DNA of 64,000 nt from Ilyonectria destructans (GCA_020740775.1 JAHEWK010000004.1:3224001-3288000); one strand, 5' to 3'. Shown: positions 33,454 through 45,251, numbered from the stretch's first letter. Notes: generated by a model not told the origin, from the letters alone. Numbers and translations are program-made.

Positions 33454-33830
33454 ATCAAGATATATCACTGAACATGAAACGCTGGCTTATTGTCTGACTG
33501 TCTCACGACTCGAATCGAGGATGAGCTTCTTGAACTGCTATTGTCGTAATGCTATTTCCTTTTTCCGTCATGGTAGGATCGTGAATGAGGGCATTTTTTG
33601 ACGTGAGGAGAAAGTACCGGTCTGCTTTATGGGCAGATTAGCTCAGGGGGATAAAAGGTATGGGAAGCGAGATCTCGACGAAGGGACCTGCATAGTCGAG
33701 TTATGAACTCTTAGTCGGCTTGTATTGATAGCAGTTGGGGTCCTATAAAGAGAATATCCGGTTCCGACCAAGTATCATTGGGAACGTGCTACTAACCTAT
33801 ATATTGCCCACCCGGCAATGCGCTAAATAG
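33454..33830. other. Intergenic, promoter relic of TRI14-like gene
   Basis: No gene is seen. A TATAAA at 33744-33749 could have served the broken TRI14-like gene. A possible intron (GTATCA at 33771 to AG at 33830, branch ACTAACC) lies before its first recognisable coding stretch, but no usable start codon precedes it. Confidence 0.4.
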
Positions 33831-34872
33831 TTTTCTGATAAAAGCGCCTCGAGCAGCTTTACAATTGAGAGGAACCGACTCTATCCCGAGAATCTCGACT
33901 TTGATTCCCACCATTGCAAGCTTTACCTTGGGTATGTGATTTCCATACACTGATCTCCCGCTGGGAAGAGAAGCTTACGGTCATTGTAGCGCTAATTTCG
34001 ATGGATATGTCCTGGTTTATGACCCGTGGAACTGAACCCAAAAGATTATTGAAATCCCCGGTGTCACGGGAGTTTCTCCATACCACAATTCTGGCATTGA
34101 CTTCGCCAACTGTACAGATATGATGTATTTTGCCGCAAATTCGGGCATGCCTTTTGAGACTTTGGGGGCGAACCTCACGGGTCCCAACCAGCTCGTTCAG
34201 TACGACACCAACGCTAAGACCTTGGGATATATCATCAACATGGAGAGCTTTCAGCAGGAGGTCCTTCAGTCCCACAGTCTCTTTGTTACTGGATTTCAAG
34301 ACATGGATGAGGACGAGGAGGGCAACGTCTACTTTCTGGCTATGTACGGTGGCGCGATTGCCAAAGTCTCCCCCTTGGGCACAGTCACACTATTTTACGT
34401 CGATCAAAATACCAACGAAAGCACATCATGGCCCAATGGAATCTCCATGACAGGAGATAAGGCTTTGCTCTACGACGAAACCCAGAAGGCACTGATCTCC
34501 CTGGATCCCACGGAAACTTCGCCAGCAGCTGTCAATGTCCCTATTAGTGAACTGCCAAGTGACGAAACCATCGACTGTGACGGTTTTTACATGCCCCCGA
34601 AGTACGATGGGAGGGTTCTTCTCCGCTTAAGCGATGGCTTGGGAAAGATCATCGTGTTCAGAACCGAGGATGGTTGGGAAACGGCATCTTTTGCCGGAGG
34701 TGTCGCCAACATAGTTCTAGATGGGTGGGCTACCGCGAGTGTTCAGATCAGCAACTCGATTTACATGAACGAAGAATACTTCTTTGACACTGGTGTCTGG
34801 GACCAGGCTGGAAATCGCACATCGTTCCCGGTCGTCGACATTACGTCGCACTTGGAGTCGATCCTGAGCTGA
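33831..34872 (+). pseudogene. TRI14-like beta-propeller gene, interrupted
   Basis: Coding homology runs from 33831 to 33931 (RLYPENLDFD...CKLYLG), across a 58-nt intron (33932-33989) and on to TAA-type end 34872. It has the family phrases GVTG, LTGPNQLVQYD, VTGFQDMDEDEEGNVYF, AKVSPLGTVTLFYV and the C-terminal FPVVDI. This is the SMP-30/gluconolactonase-like fold of TRI14, a non-catalytic gene of trichothecene clusters linked to virulence. An in-frame TGA at 34033-34035 interrupts it and no start codon is found upstream. The intact 250-codon frame 34120-34872 would encode only the C-terminal two-thirds. It is most likely a pseudogene. No other trichothecene gene is present here. Confidence 0.7.
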
Positions 34873-35880
34873 GCTAGGGTCCACAAATGGGACCGAGTAG
34901 CCTCCTGCTGCCCTTTGGCAGAACAAATACCATGCTTGGTTGACAAAACGGTCTCGGTTTCCCCATTTTGAAACGGTGAGTAGACCCACGCAAAGATTGA
35001 TAAACGAATAAACGAGTGGGGGCGGAAAAAATCGCTATTACAGGCATCGTCACTACTCTTTGCTGGGTTGGAGATTTTATTTTTATGACTGATCAGAGGG
35101 TATTAAAGTGGAATTTGTTATTGAATATGCTTTTGTATCTATAGATCCAGTTCTTAACGTTGAGAGAATATTCCTTACAATTAATTTATAGATGTTTTAC
35201 TAAGATTTCAGTTTAAGCTTAAATAGTGAGTAATAAGCACCACGCTACAGTTTGTGAATTTAATTTTTAAATATTAAAATTCCATCTCGCCTTTCTTCTA
35301 GTTTGAACTGTTCTTTAGATATCTGTCATTCATTACTTGTATATAGCATAATATAGTGCTAATTGTACTATATTATGCTTTTGGACCCGTATTGTGACAG
35401 CTTGTTGTGGCTGGTGGATATTGTTTCGAGTATATCCTCCCACGAAATCGACATGGTTCCAAGTCCGCAGTGATCCGATCATGAGATACCCAAACGGGTG
35501 TTTCGGAGGAGGCTTATCCGCACGATGTAACCGTCATGCTCCATTAAGCCATAAATACCCCGACGAGGGTGATCTTATTCGATTTCTTGGGCGCGGACGT
35601 GTTGCCCGACATTTTCCCTCCAATGGCGCCCCTGAGCTCGCCCCCCAACCAGACCAATACTGAAACATGTCCAAGACTTCAGGCTCTCGATTCGGGGAAA
35701 AATGTGTCTCCTAATGTAAGAATATCCTGTACCCAAGTAAGGTTAACTGTTTGACTTTAGGACTTACAGGGACTCTAATTTGTATTTAGATGATGCGATC
35801 ACGCCCAATTATCCCAATGTCCAACCCTTAGACATAGGAAGACGTTTGCCTTTCATCTCACTTTTCTGAAACCCGGCACC
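34873..35880. other. Intergenic, AT-rich, with perfect hairpin
   Basis: 35060-35400 is AT-rich without coding signs. The 13-bp hairpin at 35345-35379 is listed separately. The right-hand part is the pectate lyase promoter. Short open frames at 35394-35754 have no domain. Confidence 0.4.
35345..35379. repeat. Perfect 13-bp inverted repeat
   Basis: AGCATAATATAGT (35345-35357) is followed by a 9-nt spacer and its exact reverse complement (35367-35379). It lies at the edge of an AT-rich tract. It could be a cruciform-forming element, a MITE remnant or a transcript-end hairpin. Confidence 0.7.
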
Positions 35881-37095
35881 ATGAGACTCCCATCTTTCTT
35901 CCTCTTTGCAACGGGAGCCATTGCGGCCCCTGGCGCTTCTCTGTATGCTAGGGCTGCGGCCACTGATGCATGCACAGTCGGATACTGTACGCAGAATGGC
36001 GGGTATGCTTCATTTCTGTCGTGACTTATTCATTATGTCGGAGTTAACCTATGGGATTTAGTACAACGGGTGGTACAGGCGGCAGCCAAGTGACTGTCAC
36101 AACTCTCAGTCAATTGACCGCGGCTGCTATTGCCGATGGGGCTTCGATTATCTTTGTCCAGGGCAGTATCTCCGGCGCTGCCAAGGTTCAAGTCGGCTCC
36201 AACAAGTCGATCATTGGCAAGACAGGCAGCTGTATGTCTAGTCTCCCTTACTCTTACTTGTGCTGTGCTAACCGCAGTCTGCAGCCCTCACCGGCATTGG
36301 CCTTACTATTCTGGGGCAGAAGAACGTCATTGTTCGCAACATGAAGATTTCCAAGGTCGAGCACGATTACGGCGACGCCATCACCATTCAGAAGTCAACC
36401 AACGTCTGGGTTGATCATTGTGATCTCTCTGCCAGCAGAGACGGCGACAAAGACTTCTATGACGGCCTGGTTGACTTGTCGCATGCGGCGGATTGGGTGA
36501 CGATCTCCCACACTTATTTCCATGACCATGTAAGCGTGCTAAAGAGCCAAGTGAAGATATTAATCGAAGACTAAAGACACTAACCTGTGTGTTTACTTCT
36601 AGTCCAAGGGATCACTGGTCGGGCATTCGGACAACAACGCAGCTGAGGACACTGGCACACTCCATGTGACATACGCCAACAACCACTTTTACAATGTTCG
36701 AAGCCGCGGCCCTCTTCTCCGATTTGGCACGGCTCATCTCATCAAGTGAGTTCTTTGTCTCTCTCTTTGTACCTACCCTCGTTCACCCCATTGACTTAAT
36801 TCCCAGCCAATACTACAATACTATGGACACCGGCCTCAACAGTCGCATGGGTGCACAAGCACTAATTCAGTCCTCTGTTTTTGAGAATGTCGGGAAAAAG
36901 GCCATCTTTAGTGAGTCGAGTGACGAGGTCGGTTATGTTGTTGCCGAGGACGTTGTTCTAGGCGGAGAGAGTCAGAACACAGCCTTGACGGGCACTCTGA
37001 GCACTAGCAGCATGCCATACAAGTTCACCCTTCTCGGTTCCGGGAAGGTTGCCTCGACAGTCCCTGGAGAGGCCGGTCAAATTCTTAGCTTGTGA
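35881..37095 (+). CDS. Secreted pectate lyase, PL1 family (322 aa)
   Basis: Five exons fit in phase: 35881-36002, 36062-36231, 36285-36529, 36603-36745 and 36807-37095. A signal peptide (MRLPSFFLFATGAIAAPG) precedes the right-handed beta-helix. Hallmarks are IIGKTGSSLTGIGL, VIVRNMKISKVEHDYGDAI, STNVWVDHCDLS, the calcium-binding DGLVDLSHAADWVTISHTYFHDH, SKGSLVGHSDNNAAED, LHVTYANNHFYNVRSRGPLLRFG (with the catalytic arginine region) and NSRMGAQALIQ. It cleaves polygalacturonate by beta-elimination outside the cell and so helps degrade plant cell walls. Length and order match fungal PL1 enzymes, and no key motif is missing. Confidence 0.93.
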
Positions 37096-37723
37096 TGATA
37101 GAACTGCTTATACACAAGCAACCGTTGGCAGCACGTTGGTGGGTGGCTAGCATTTGTATTCGATATGCCCAGGAACCGGAATTTACTGCCTATAGTGGTA
37201 CTGGGTTTATGCTTACTGCCCTGATATGTATGTAATGTGCCTGGTCGGATCATCTCACAGCGAAGGATCGCGAGCACCCGCCTTCTTCAACATGTCAGTA
37301 TTTCCGCCAAGGGCAGTTGCCAAAAGCCCCGTGCTGATACCCTGTGTCCTCACACAATCTGGCTTAACCAGCGAATGCCAGGCTACCGTGACGATGTTAA
37401 GGACTACCTTGTTGAATCGACAGGCTACGGTAGCAAAATACCAGTCTTGGGCCACCTGGGCTCAATTTTCGCGCTAACTTCGGCACCAGCGTGGCAGAGG
37501 AGCCTTTGAGAGTAGACAGGCACAGACCTCCGACAGTCCAAATTACATACGTTATTTGCAAGTCTCATAATGCACATTATGAGAGGGTATTATTTCATTT
37601 AGCGGCTTTCATAAACGTTGACAATCCTTGCAATCAATACCCCGCATGTGCTTACCACCAGCTGCGTTAGTGCTGACCGCCAGCTCCAGCTTATGCTGAC
37701 TTCCGTCTGCTTATCTGGTCTGA
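37096..37723. other. Intergenic, no supported gene
   Basis: Overlapping open frames at 37226-37509 exist in several phases on both strands, which argues against any being real. No domain is seen. Confidence 0.4.
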
Positions 37724-37730
37724 TATAAAA
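37724..37730 (+). promoter_or_regulatory. TATA box of sulfotransferase-like gene
   Basis: TATAAAA lies 81 nt before the ATG at 37811. Confidence 0.5.
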
Positions 37731-37810
37731 TACCATCCCCCATAGAGTGGTGGCCTACATGCTTCTGCCTTCCATCGGCCCTCCCCTAACTTGTGGTCGC
37801 AACACACGCA

Positions 37811-38717
37811 ATGACGACAGTCCAAGAACGGCACCCGGAGCTCTTCCAACCCATAAACTATGAGTCCCCACGAGGCAAGGAACGTCGTGTACCTATGCAA
37901 GTCCTGTGCTTGGGTTTCAACCGTACCGGCACTGCAAGTAAGTCCATCTGCTAGTTCTCAGATTGCCAGAAATAATTCCTTACAAATCTACCACACAGCG
38001 ATGTCTGCCGCCCTGGAGAAACTGGACATTCCTTGCTGGCACTCTTTTCATCTTCTGACCACCCACTTTGGGGATAATGAGATGTGGCAGGATGCAATTG
38101 ACCGCAAGTTTTTCGGCAAGGGAACGCCTTTTGCTCGGAGCGAGTTTGACCAGCTGCTTCACTCGTTTGGAGCCGTCAGCTCAGACACGCCTGCGATAGC
38201 CTTCGCTGACGACTTGATCGCGGCGTATCCTGAGGCCAAAGTCGTCCTCGTCGAGAGGGATATTGAGCAGTGGTATGAAAGCTATATGCACGCTATCATA
38301 GGAAACATGTTCGACCCTTTCACAAACATTGTGTATCATCTGGACAGAAGCTACATATACCCTATTGGGAAAGTTCAGAAGAGTACCATGGCTGGATGGG
38401 CGGGTATACGGTCCCACAAGGACGCCGAGCTGAAAGCTCGAGAAAAATATCGCGAGCATTATGCGTTGGTCAGGAGTATTACACCAAAGGAGCGATTGTT
38501 GGAGTTTAAACTCGAAGATGGCTGGGAACCGCTGTGCAAATTCCTCGGAAAAGAGGTCCCCACAAGTGAGTTTCCCAGGCTGAATGAGAAGGGTTGGTTT
38601 GATGAGAAAGCTTCTCTGTTAGTGAAAGAAGGGTTGAAAAAGGTGGCTATTAAGGTTATCCCGTGGGTTGTTGCAATAGTTGCTACTCGCTGGGCGTGGT
38701 CCCATTACATGGCATAA
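37811..38717 (+). CDS. Sulfotransferase-like P-loop protein with C-terminal helix (281 aa)
   Basis: Two exons, 37811-37937 and 37999-38717, join in phase (donor GTAAGT, acceptor CACAG, 61-nt intron). After a short N-terminus comes the 5'-phosphosulfate-binding P-loop region VLCLGFNRTGTATM, followed by the alpha/beta core with YPEAKVVLVERDIEQWYESY, the strand-loop typical of the Sulfotransfer_4 family of fungal P-loop proteins. The phrase ERLLEFKLEDGWEPLCKFLGKEVP is also diagnostic. The end (VAIKVIPWVVAIVATRWAWSH) is a hydrophobic anchor. Substrates of this fungal family are largely unknown; a role in small-molecule or glycan sulfation is inference. Confidence 0.85.
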
Positions 38718-39237
38718 ACAGACCATTTTATGGCTCAAGAAATAAAGACATGTACCTCCGAGTGGTACGCTGGTTGTGTGAGTGCAAAGATGATGTTGCC
38801 TGTCAATTTTGAGGTGTCGGGATCCCGCAAAATGGAGAGCTAGACGTTCGTAATCCAGTCAACAGTAAGAATTACGGGCAAAGTGTTATCACTCTTCAGA
38901 TCCTTCTAGGAAGCGGGATTAGTACGGAGTTTATTCGACTCCCAACAGCCAACCACGTCTGGTCCAGTCCGTATATGAAGCCTATCAGCTGGCTTCAAGG
39001 TACTAGGGTAATCCGGTTAATTGCCACAGAAAGGCTTAGCCCAAGGTGTCGGCGTAAGCAGAGCTGAAAGGTCGTCGGTTAAAATGGTGCAGGCAGCACT
39101 GCCACAGCTTGGCCGTTGTCAATAAAGTAAGCAATCAGTCCATCTTCAGACCTCAAATTCCCTCGTTTCAACTGCTCGCCTTGAAGCCACTGCCATCGAA
39201 ATATTCGACGAGGTTTCGTTCAGCATCAGTAGCGACG
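38718..39237. other. Intergenic, no supported gene
   Basis: This is 3' and 5' flanking sequence of two plus-strand genes. No domain or RNA gene is seen. Confidence 0.4.
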
Positions 39238-40314
39238 ATGGCTCCATCACGGTCGATCTCCCGCGGGATGCTATTTGCTCTACTTTCCATGCCGCGTTCC
39301 TTGCACGGCGCGCTGGAGCAGCAACCTCTCGTCGAAGATGCCCAAAAAATTGACGACAGCCCTTTGTATCCCAGTCGAGACGCGCTGATGACAACATATC
39401 TTGACCCGAAATACCCCTGCGTCCCAGAAAGTAACCAACCAGTGGTCCAACTCGACATCCCGGTCAACACTTGCGCGTCGGCGAACTTCACGATAAATAA
39501 TAACGTGCTTCTGGAGTACGCCGGCCTCTGCGAAGGGTGGGTAAGATCTCCATACATGGCCCTGTTTCCCAGCAGCAACTGTACTGGGGAGCATGTGCAC
39601 CCAGGCTGGAGTGTGAGCGGGATGGGTCCAGGCCATTGTCTATCCAAGTCTATTTGGGGTTTGTCCACATCGTTGGATCCGCCCGATGCCCAATGGTCAA
39701 TCATGTTCCGCTGCGACGACGACGCATCCGTCACCAACACGAAGGACATGATTCCCATCAGTCTCCCACAACCTCCCCTGGTCGTCGAGAAACCTGAGAA
39801 ACCTAGGCCTACTTCAGCTTCAGTCTCCGACTCGGCCTGCTTCATCCCCGAGCTGGGCATGGCCGGCTCCCCAAAGTTCATATTTCAACGCCCCGAACCC
39901 GATATCTGCGTTGAAGTGGCTCCTTGGCACCGGCTCAAGGTCTACAGAAACGCGCTATGTCCGAACGGCACGGAAGCCAAGCTTGCGAGGTGGCTCGGCA
40001 GCGGCTGCGCTGGAGAGCCGGTGACAGTGTCGTCACTGGATGAAGACTATGATGGTGAAAATGGCGAGTCAAGGTGCATTAAGATGGGAGACGATTATAA
40101 AACTAGCTACGCCTTCTGGTGCACTGGCGATGTGAAGAGTGGAACGGTCGACCAGAGCTTGTTCCCGGACGACGATGGAGAACAGATCCATCTGCACTAC
40201 TCCTTTGGAGATCCTTATCAAGACGCATCTATCGAGTCAAACGCACCAAAGAACCGAGCCTGGATGAGTATTTTACTTTTACTCACGGCATGTCTCTTAT
40301 GTTGTTTATTCTAG
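39238..40314 (+). CDS. Secreted, probably GPI-anchored or membrane-tethered cysteine-containing protein (358 aa)
   Basis: A single exon with first in-frame ATG at 39238 encodes 358 residues. The N-terminus is basic then hydrophobic (SRGMLFALLSMPRSLHG), a weak signal peptide. The body has paired cysteine segments (CVPESNQPVVQLDIPVNTC and CLSKSIWG in the first half, CFIPELG and DICVEVAPWHRLKVYRNALC in the second), which suggests a duplicated domain, plus several N-glycosylation sequons. The last residues are hydrophobic (MSILLLLTACLLCCLF) after a small-residue region, as in GPI-anchor signals or a tail helix. The family is not recognised. A cell-wall or surface role is inferred from topology only. 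Confidence 0.65.
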   Translation: MAPSRSISRGMLFALLSMPRSLHGALEQQPLVEDAQKIDDSPLYPSRDALMTTYLDPKYPCVPESNQPVVQLDIPVNTCASANFTINNNVLLEYAGLCEGWVRSPYMALFPSSNCTGEHVHPGWSVSGMGPGHCLSKSIWGLSTSLDPPDAQWSIMFRCDDDASVTNTKDMIPISLPQPPLVVEKPEKPRPTSASVSDSACFIPELGMAGSPKFIFQRPEPDICVEVAPWHRLKVYRNALCPNGTEAKLARWLGSGCAGEPVTVSSLDEDYDGENGESRCIKMGDDYKTSYAFWCTGDVKSGTVDQSLFPDDDGEQIHLHYSFGDPYQDASIESNAPKNRAWMSILLLLTACLLCCLF

Positions 40315-41009
40315 TGTTCTTGAGGGAGATGGATGTGACGATTCCCCATCTTGCAAGGATCACTAGCCGAGGCTTGCATGCGGTATCACATCAAGCCACG
40401 GGGATCTAGCGATGGAAAGTGGACTAGAACCAAGTTCCTTTGAGAAATAGTAAATAACAGAGCGCAACTAAAATCGTGTCGATGCAATTGACTCGGATCA
40501 TCGAGAAATTTAGCGCCGAGGCCAATTACGAAGCCAAGACCTGGGGTGACACTGCAGGTACATGGATCCGAAATACGAGGCAAGCAGCCACGCTTGGCAT
40601 AGAAGCAAGGGAAGTTTAGCACTGTATAATTAGGGGAAAAGCAGGCTTTCTAAAACTCAACTGTGAAATAGTGCACAAGGGGCCAAGCCAAGTGTCTTGA
40701 CCGGCAATGCGGCCACGAAATTCATCATCAAAAGAGGGGCAGTGCCACAGTGGCGCAAAGTGGGCGTTCGTGGAGTTGTTGATCCGGAATGACGAATGCA
40801 TAATAATGACCGCTCGTTGATGTCATAGTTTCCACAACAAATATTAACATGACGCACTACACTTGCAATGCAGCAAACAAACCACCCCTCTGTAAATTGA
40901 ATAAAAGAACAAATTCTAGCACACATGTGGCTCAATTCTTTTCCTTAACCTTAAGAACCAAAATATCGCCAAAACATCTCTCACCAACATCGTCCCACAA
41001 TCAGCAATT
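40315..41009. other. Intergenic, no supported gene
   Basis: Minus-strand open frames at 40386-40935 have no domain or coding bias. The last part is the promoter and leader of the reticulon gene. Confidence 0.4.
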
Positions 41010-42390
41010 ATGAGCGGACCGGCCTACGTTATGCCAGTCCAGGCCGTGCAGGCCGACGGTGCTCAGCATTTCGAACCAAGTAAGTCTTCGCGGATCTACC
41101 AACAATGTCAATCAATATTCATGCTTTTATTTTTAGTCGCTCCAACAATTCACCAGTCGCTGTCCGAAAAGCCACAACCTGAGGACCATGGCCAACAAGG
41201 AGACATGGGGCCATTGAGCAAAATCATTGGTATGAATCATACACAGCAAAATCAAGGAGCAGTCAGAGCACCACGCTGACTGGCGATGCCACAGCCAACC
41301 AAGACAGCCTTTATAAGTACATCAGCGTAGGTCCCTCACTCAGTCTCATTGATTACAGACCTGATTGCTCATTTGTGTATGTAGTGGGAGGATCCAGCTC
41401 GCACCCTCGGCTCATACGCCCTTGCTATGAGCATCTTGTGCGCAGCACATTACGTACCTCTTACACGATTGGCCTTGAAGGCCGCAGCGACAAGCCTTGG
41501 AGGTATGTAATACCAAGTCTACAGTAGACCTTTAAAGGTGGGCGCATGTTGACTAATTTTTTTAGTGATTTCTCTCACGGAATTCGCTGGTCGATGTTTC
41601 GGCCCCAATACCTTTCTCACTCGTCTGCGACCCGCGGAATATTACAAAGTCCAAGAGTCAACCCTCAACGCCACTCTACAAGACATCCATGACTTTGTCC
41701 AGTACGCTGTAGTCAAAGTCCAGAAACTTATTTTCGCTCAAAATCTCGATCAAACATTTGCTGTAAGTTGTATCTCGGGACATCCATCGCTCGTAAATCA
41801 GCATTTGATTAACAGACGTGCAGGCCTTCATCGGCCTTACCTCGCTGTATTGGCTAATCAAGATCGTACCTCCCTTTGGGTTGGCTGTGCTGGGCCTAAC
41901 CTCGGTCTATATGGCACCCCTTTTCACTTCACCCCGGGCTCGTGAGGCAGCACATAACACAACGGTGCGTGCTGGAGAGCTAGCAACCGCGGCTGCTGAG
42001 AAGGGCAATTCACTTGCCCAAGATGGCAAGGCTCAGGCCGTGGATCTGGCTTCCAAGGCGCAACAAACAGGCATAGACATGAAACGACGCATTGACGGTT
42101 CGACTCAAAACGGAAGGCAACCCGATGCCGACCTGTCCACCCAGACCAGGAACTTTGACGAGTCGACTCAACATGCAAGGCAAACTGGCGCCGACCTGTC
42201 TTCCCAACCCAGGAGCTTTGACAACGACAAATTCGAAACTGGTCGAGCAGTGAACACCATGTCTAGCTTTTCGAATACTGATAGCACAGTCGAAAGCATG
42301 AAGGGCATGGGGCCAGCCGGTGATGCCGACACAACTCACTACCGCCATCCCGCTTCGGATCCCCTGCAGAATCCTATGATTCTGACATAA
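41010..42390 (+). CDS. Reticulon-like ER-shaping protein (358 aa)
   Basis: Six exons fit in phase: 41010-41079, 41137-41229, 41295-41326, 41385-41502, 41566-41762 and 41824-42390. The second intron (65 nt, branch GCTGAC) is required for a continuous frame. The reticulon homology domain spans about residues 60-225: SWEDPARTLGSYAL, a first hydrophobic hairpin (SILCAAHYVPLTRLALK...SLGVISLTEFAGR), RLRPAEYYKVQESTLN, IHDFVQYAVVKVQKL and a second hairpin (AFIGLTSLYWLIK...FGLAVLGLTSVYMAP). Reticulons insert wedge-like hairpins into the ER membrane to form tubules. The C-terminal 130 residues are polar and include a 22-residue unit repeated about twice (ADLSTQTRNFD / ADLSSQPRSFD), unusual for the family and probably disordered. 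Confidence 0.88.
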
Positions 42391-43206
42391 TGGAAAGACG
42401 AGCTCCATTGCCGTGTGGTTTCAATCATTCCGTGGCGGGAGACATAGTTGCTATGCGTAGCATTATGAATACTATGTAACATGGTTGCTTAGGGTACTGT
42501 GACCAGTGCGTCAGGTGGATGCTGCAGGTGTATCAGCACAACAAAAAGTTTGCAGAAATGAAATCAGGAGTATTAAAATAACAAAAGAAAGTTACTCATT
42601 GATTGTCAAATGTCAGTTTGATTAGATCGCCCTTCAGTCAGGCATTAACGTGTGACATGAAAATAGCTTCATTTTTGTTCCAGCTAGCACCGTAGCATTT
42701 TCGTATGGTCAATCGCCGAACTATCTCGGGGTAAGGAGACTTGTCATGGCCACACTTGAAGATCAACGCCTCATTGGATAGACCACATCCACCTTGATAC
42801 AAGCTGGAGACATCTATCGCTAAAACCTATTCACGACACAGGTGGAATTCTACAAATTCAATAGTGACGGTGACTAATTATGTGCATAGCTCCGCAAACT
42901 AATTCCTAAAGTCAAATCCAGTCTGTTACTCGCGCCACCTCAACTAAGGAGAACGCGTAGTGACAAGCATGGCATGACTTCGAACACCTGATGCTCTGGC
43001 GCTTCCTACTTGTTCATGACCTCGAGCGGAGATGGCTCTTGGCCAAAGGGTGAATGATGTGGTGTTCCAGGGCCATATGAGGGGCGGCAGATGGTAAAAG
43101 ATAATATTAATAAGAAGTTGAGAGTTATCTGTACCTCTCACAAGCTGAAAGTCTGGTCTCATAAGATATATCAACGCTTCAATAGCTTCAAACTACCAAT
43201 TCCGCG
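42391..43206. other. Intergenic between convergent genes
   Basis: No gene, repeat or RNA is recognised. Confidence 0.4.
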
Positions 43207-44880
43207 TTAAAAAATTCGCGTAAAGGTAATGGCTTCTAATCCAGGCTGCATTACCCACTCCAAGCTATGGAATCCCCCATCCTTATCAGGCTTGAAGCTG
43301 AGAAGAAACTGTTCATAGGTGACATAATCGACCATACACCTACTTTCTTGCTCTTCTCGCGATCCTGGCAGAAATCCGAACGTTGACTCCCCAAAATGCT
43401 CTAGATAATGCAGTTGGGTTTGCATGCCATTGAGCAGAAACTCGCCGGCTTTGTCTTTACGACTAGTCGGGCGGATTTCGAGATACAGCTTTAAGCCTCC
43501 ATTGCGGTACAAGCCGAACTTGTCCGCTAGATTTGCCGCCGACCCTTCGGGGCTGCTGTGGTTCCGATAGTCATCGGCAAGACGACGATAGATGCCGAGG
43601 GATTCCTTAGCTCTCGCTTCAGCCATACCGACCAAGTCGAGTGCGGGCCGAAGCTGGAACAACTCCTGCATTATTGCCCGCGCTGTCCAGTCTGAAGCAT
43701 CACCTAGAGCCTGCGCGTTGCTCAAGACAATGATTGCCGACTGTGTCTCTGGGAAGATGCATAGCGTTGTCAGGTAGCCCGTCACTTGACCACCGTGGTA
43801 GAGCATTAGGCGGCGCGGGGAATCTTGACCGAGGATTGGACGTTCATTGGCACCATTCGTTGACATGAATCCATACATAGGTGAGGGCATAGACAGACGT
43901 GCCCACCCGTATCCGTACGTGTTTTCAGATAGACCATGGTGAGCTAGCTGGGCCTGATGGGCTGTGATTGCCCCCATCTCTTTGAGTACAGTAGTCGCCT
44001 CAGCGTCACCCTGGGCAGCACGGTGGATATCGATGCTAGTGAGTACTGCTTGCGCCCACTTCAGCATGTCGGGCACGGTGGACCACAGGCAACCGGCCGG
44101 GCCCATCATAGTATCGGCGGAGAGGTCCGGTCTCGGGAGCGCACCAGGCGTTCCGTCATCCTTGACGTAGTGCGGCTCTGCAACGTTGTCATCGGCGAAT
44201 TCATGGCGGGACAGCCTGCTTCGACGCATCTCCAGCGGGTCGAGCAGGCGTTGGGTCAGAAACGACGACCAATCCTTGCATCCGCCTACCTTGTCGATGA
44301 TGCGTGCCATGATGACATACATGTAGTTGCAGTAACTCCACTCACAACGGAACTCGGCGGCGATGGGCAAATGAGCGACGACATGTAGGAGGTCTCGAGG
44401 ATCCACAAGGTTCTTGCCCGACGCGCCGTACCACGAGAGGTCCAGTTGCGCTAGACTAGTGGTATGAGACAGAGCGTCGTGGACGGTTGCGCGGTGTCCA
44501 ACCACGGGGTCCGACAATGTATGGAAGGGGAGGTGATCTGACAACTTGTCGTTCCAGGACATCTTCCCTTCGTGGACCAGCATCCCGCAGCACGACGCCA
44601 TCATGGCTTTCATGGTTGATCCGATGACATAGGCCGTGTCAATGTCTGCGGGGGCTTTCTTGACGGCGTCACGCCACCCATCAGCGGCCTGGAGCACGAC
44701 CTGGCCATTGTGAATGACCCCGAGCGAGACAGATGCAGCGCCTGTTGCTTCGCGAAGTCGAGTAATGGTGGGCAAAAGGGCTTGCAAACTTTGCTGAAGA
44801 TTAGATATACGCTGCCTGCCATGGGGATTTGCAACTCACCTCTCTCGCACCTGGTGGATGGACGTCTGGGTTGAAACCAT
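43207..44880 (-). CDS. Serine beta-lactamase-like hydrolase A (about 538 aa)
   Basis: The main exon 44793-43207 encodes 528 residues. A short first exon 44880-44851 (MVSTQTSIHQ) joined by a 57-nt intron gives a natural N-terminus. An alternative with donor GTGAGT and start 44980 also keeps frame but yields an odd basic leader. The catalytic motifs of class C beta-lactamase-like proteins are intact: STMK (S-x-x-K) within VIGSTMKAMMA, Y-x-N as YCN, and HGG in place of KTG. Fungal members act as intracellular esterases, transacylases or hydrolases of unknown substrate. There is no signal peptide, so it is probably cytosolic. It is a paralogue of hydrolase B (compare LSNAQALGDASDWTA with LGNALGHCDATDWTA). 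Confidence 0.85.
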
Positions 44881-45251
44881 GTTGCAAACACCCACGCTTC
44901 CGGGGAGGCTGAAGGAGCTTCGTGGTTGGTTTGCTGGTGGAAACGAGAAGCCGCTGGTCTCGTCTGGTCTCTAGATACATGCTTCTGAGGCCAGCAAAGC
45001 TGCGGAGATTTACCTACACCTCCTTCCATGTCACACTGTCACATGATTGATTGAATGCACCTTCCAAAAATGAAAGTGTCACTGAGACGATTATTGTGGA
45101 AGCATTGGGTAGGCAATGCTTGAATTGTGGATAAAACTGTGTTTTTTTGACCTTGTGCCGGCAACTTGCTCACCTTGAGAGAGCAGACAGAAGTTAGATT
45201 AGTCACGGAGACGAATTTTGGAACCAATAGTGTTGAAACGGTTTAGGGTAT

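Noticed and set aside
33630..33660. TTAGCTCAGGGGG, a tRNA A-box-like word
   Set aside because: No B box follows at the right distance and no acceptor stem pairs.
37226..37509. Three overlapping open frames on both strands
   Set aside because: Mutually exclusive phases without domains; chance openings in a GC-balanced stretch.
44881..44980. Longer N-terminus for hydrolase A starting at 44980 with a GTGAGT donor
   Set aside because: In phase, but it gives a basic, proline-rich leader unlike the family. The 57-nt intron model with start 44880 is preferred, not proven.
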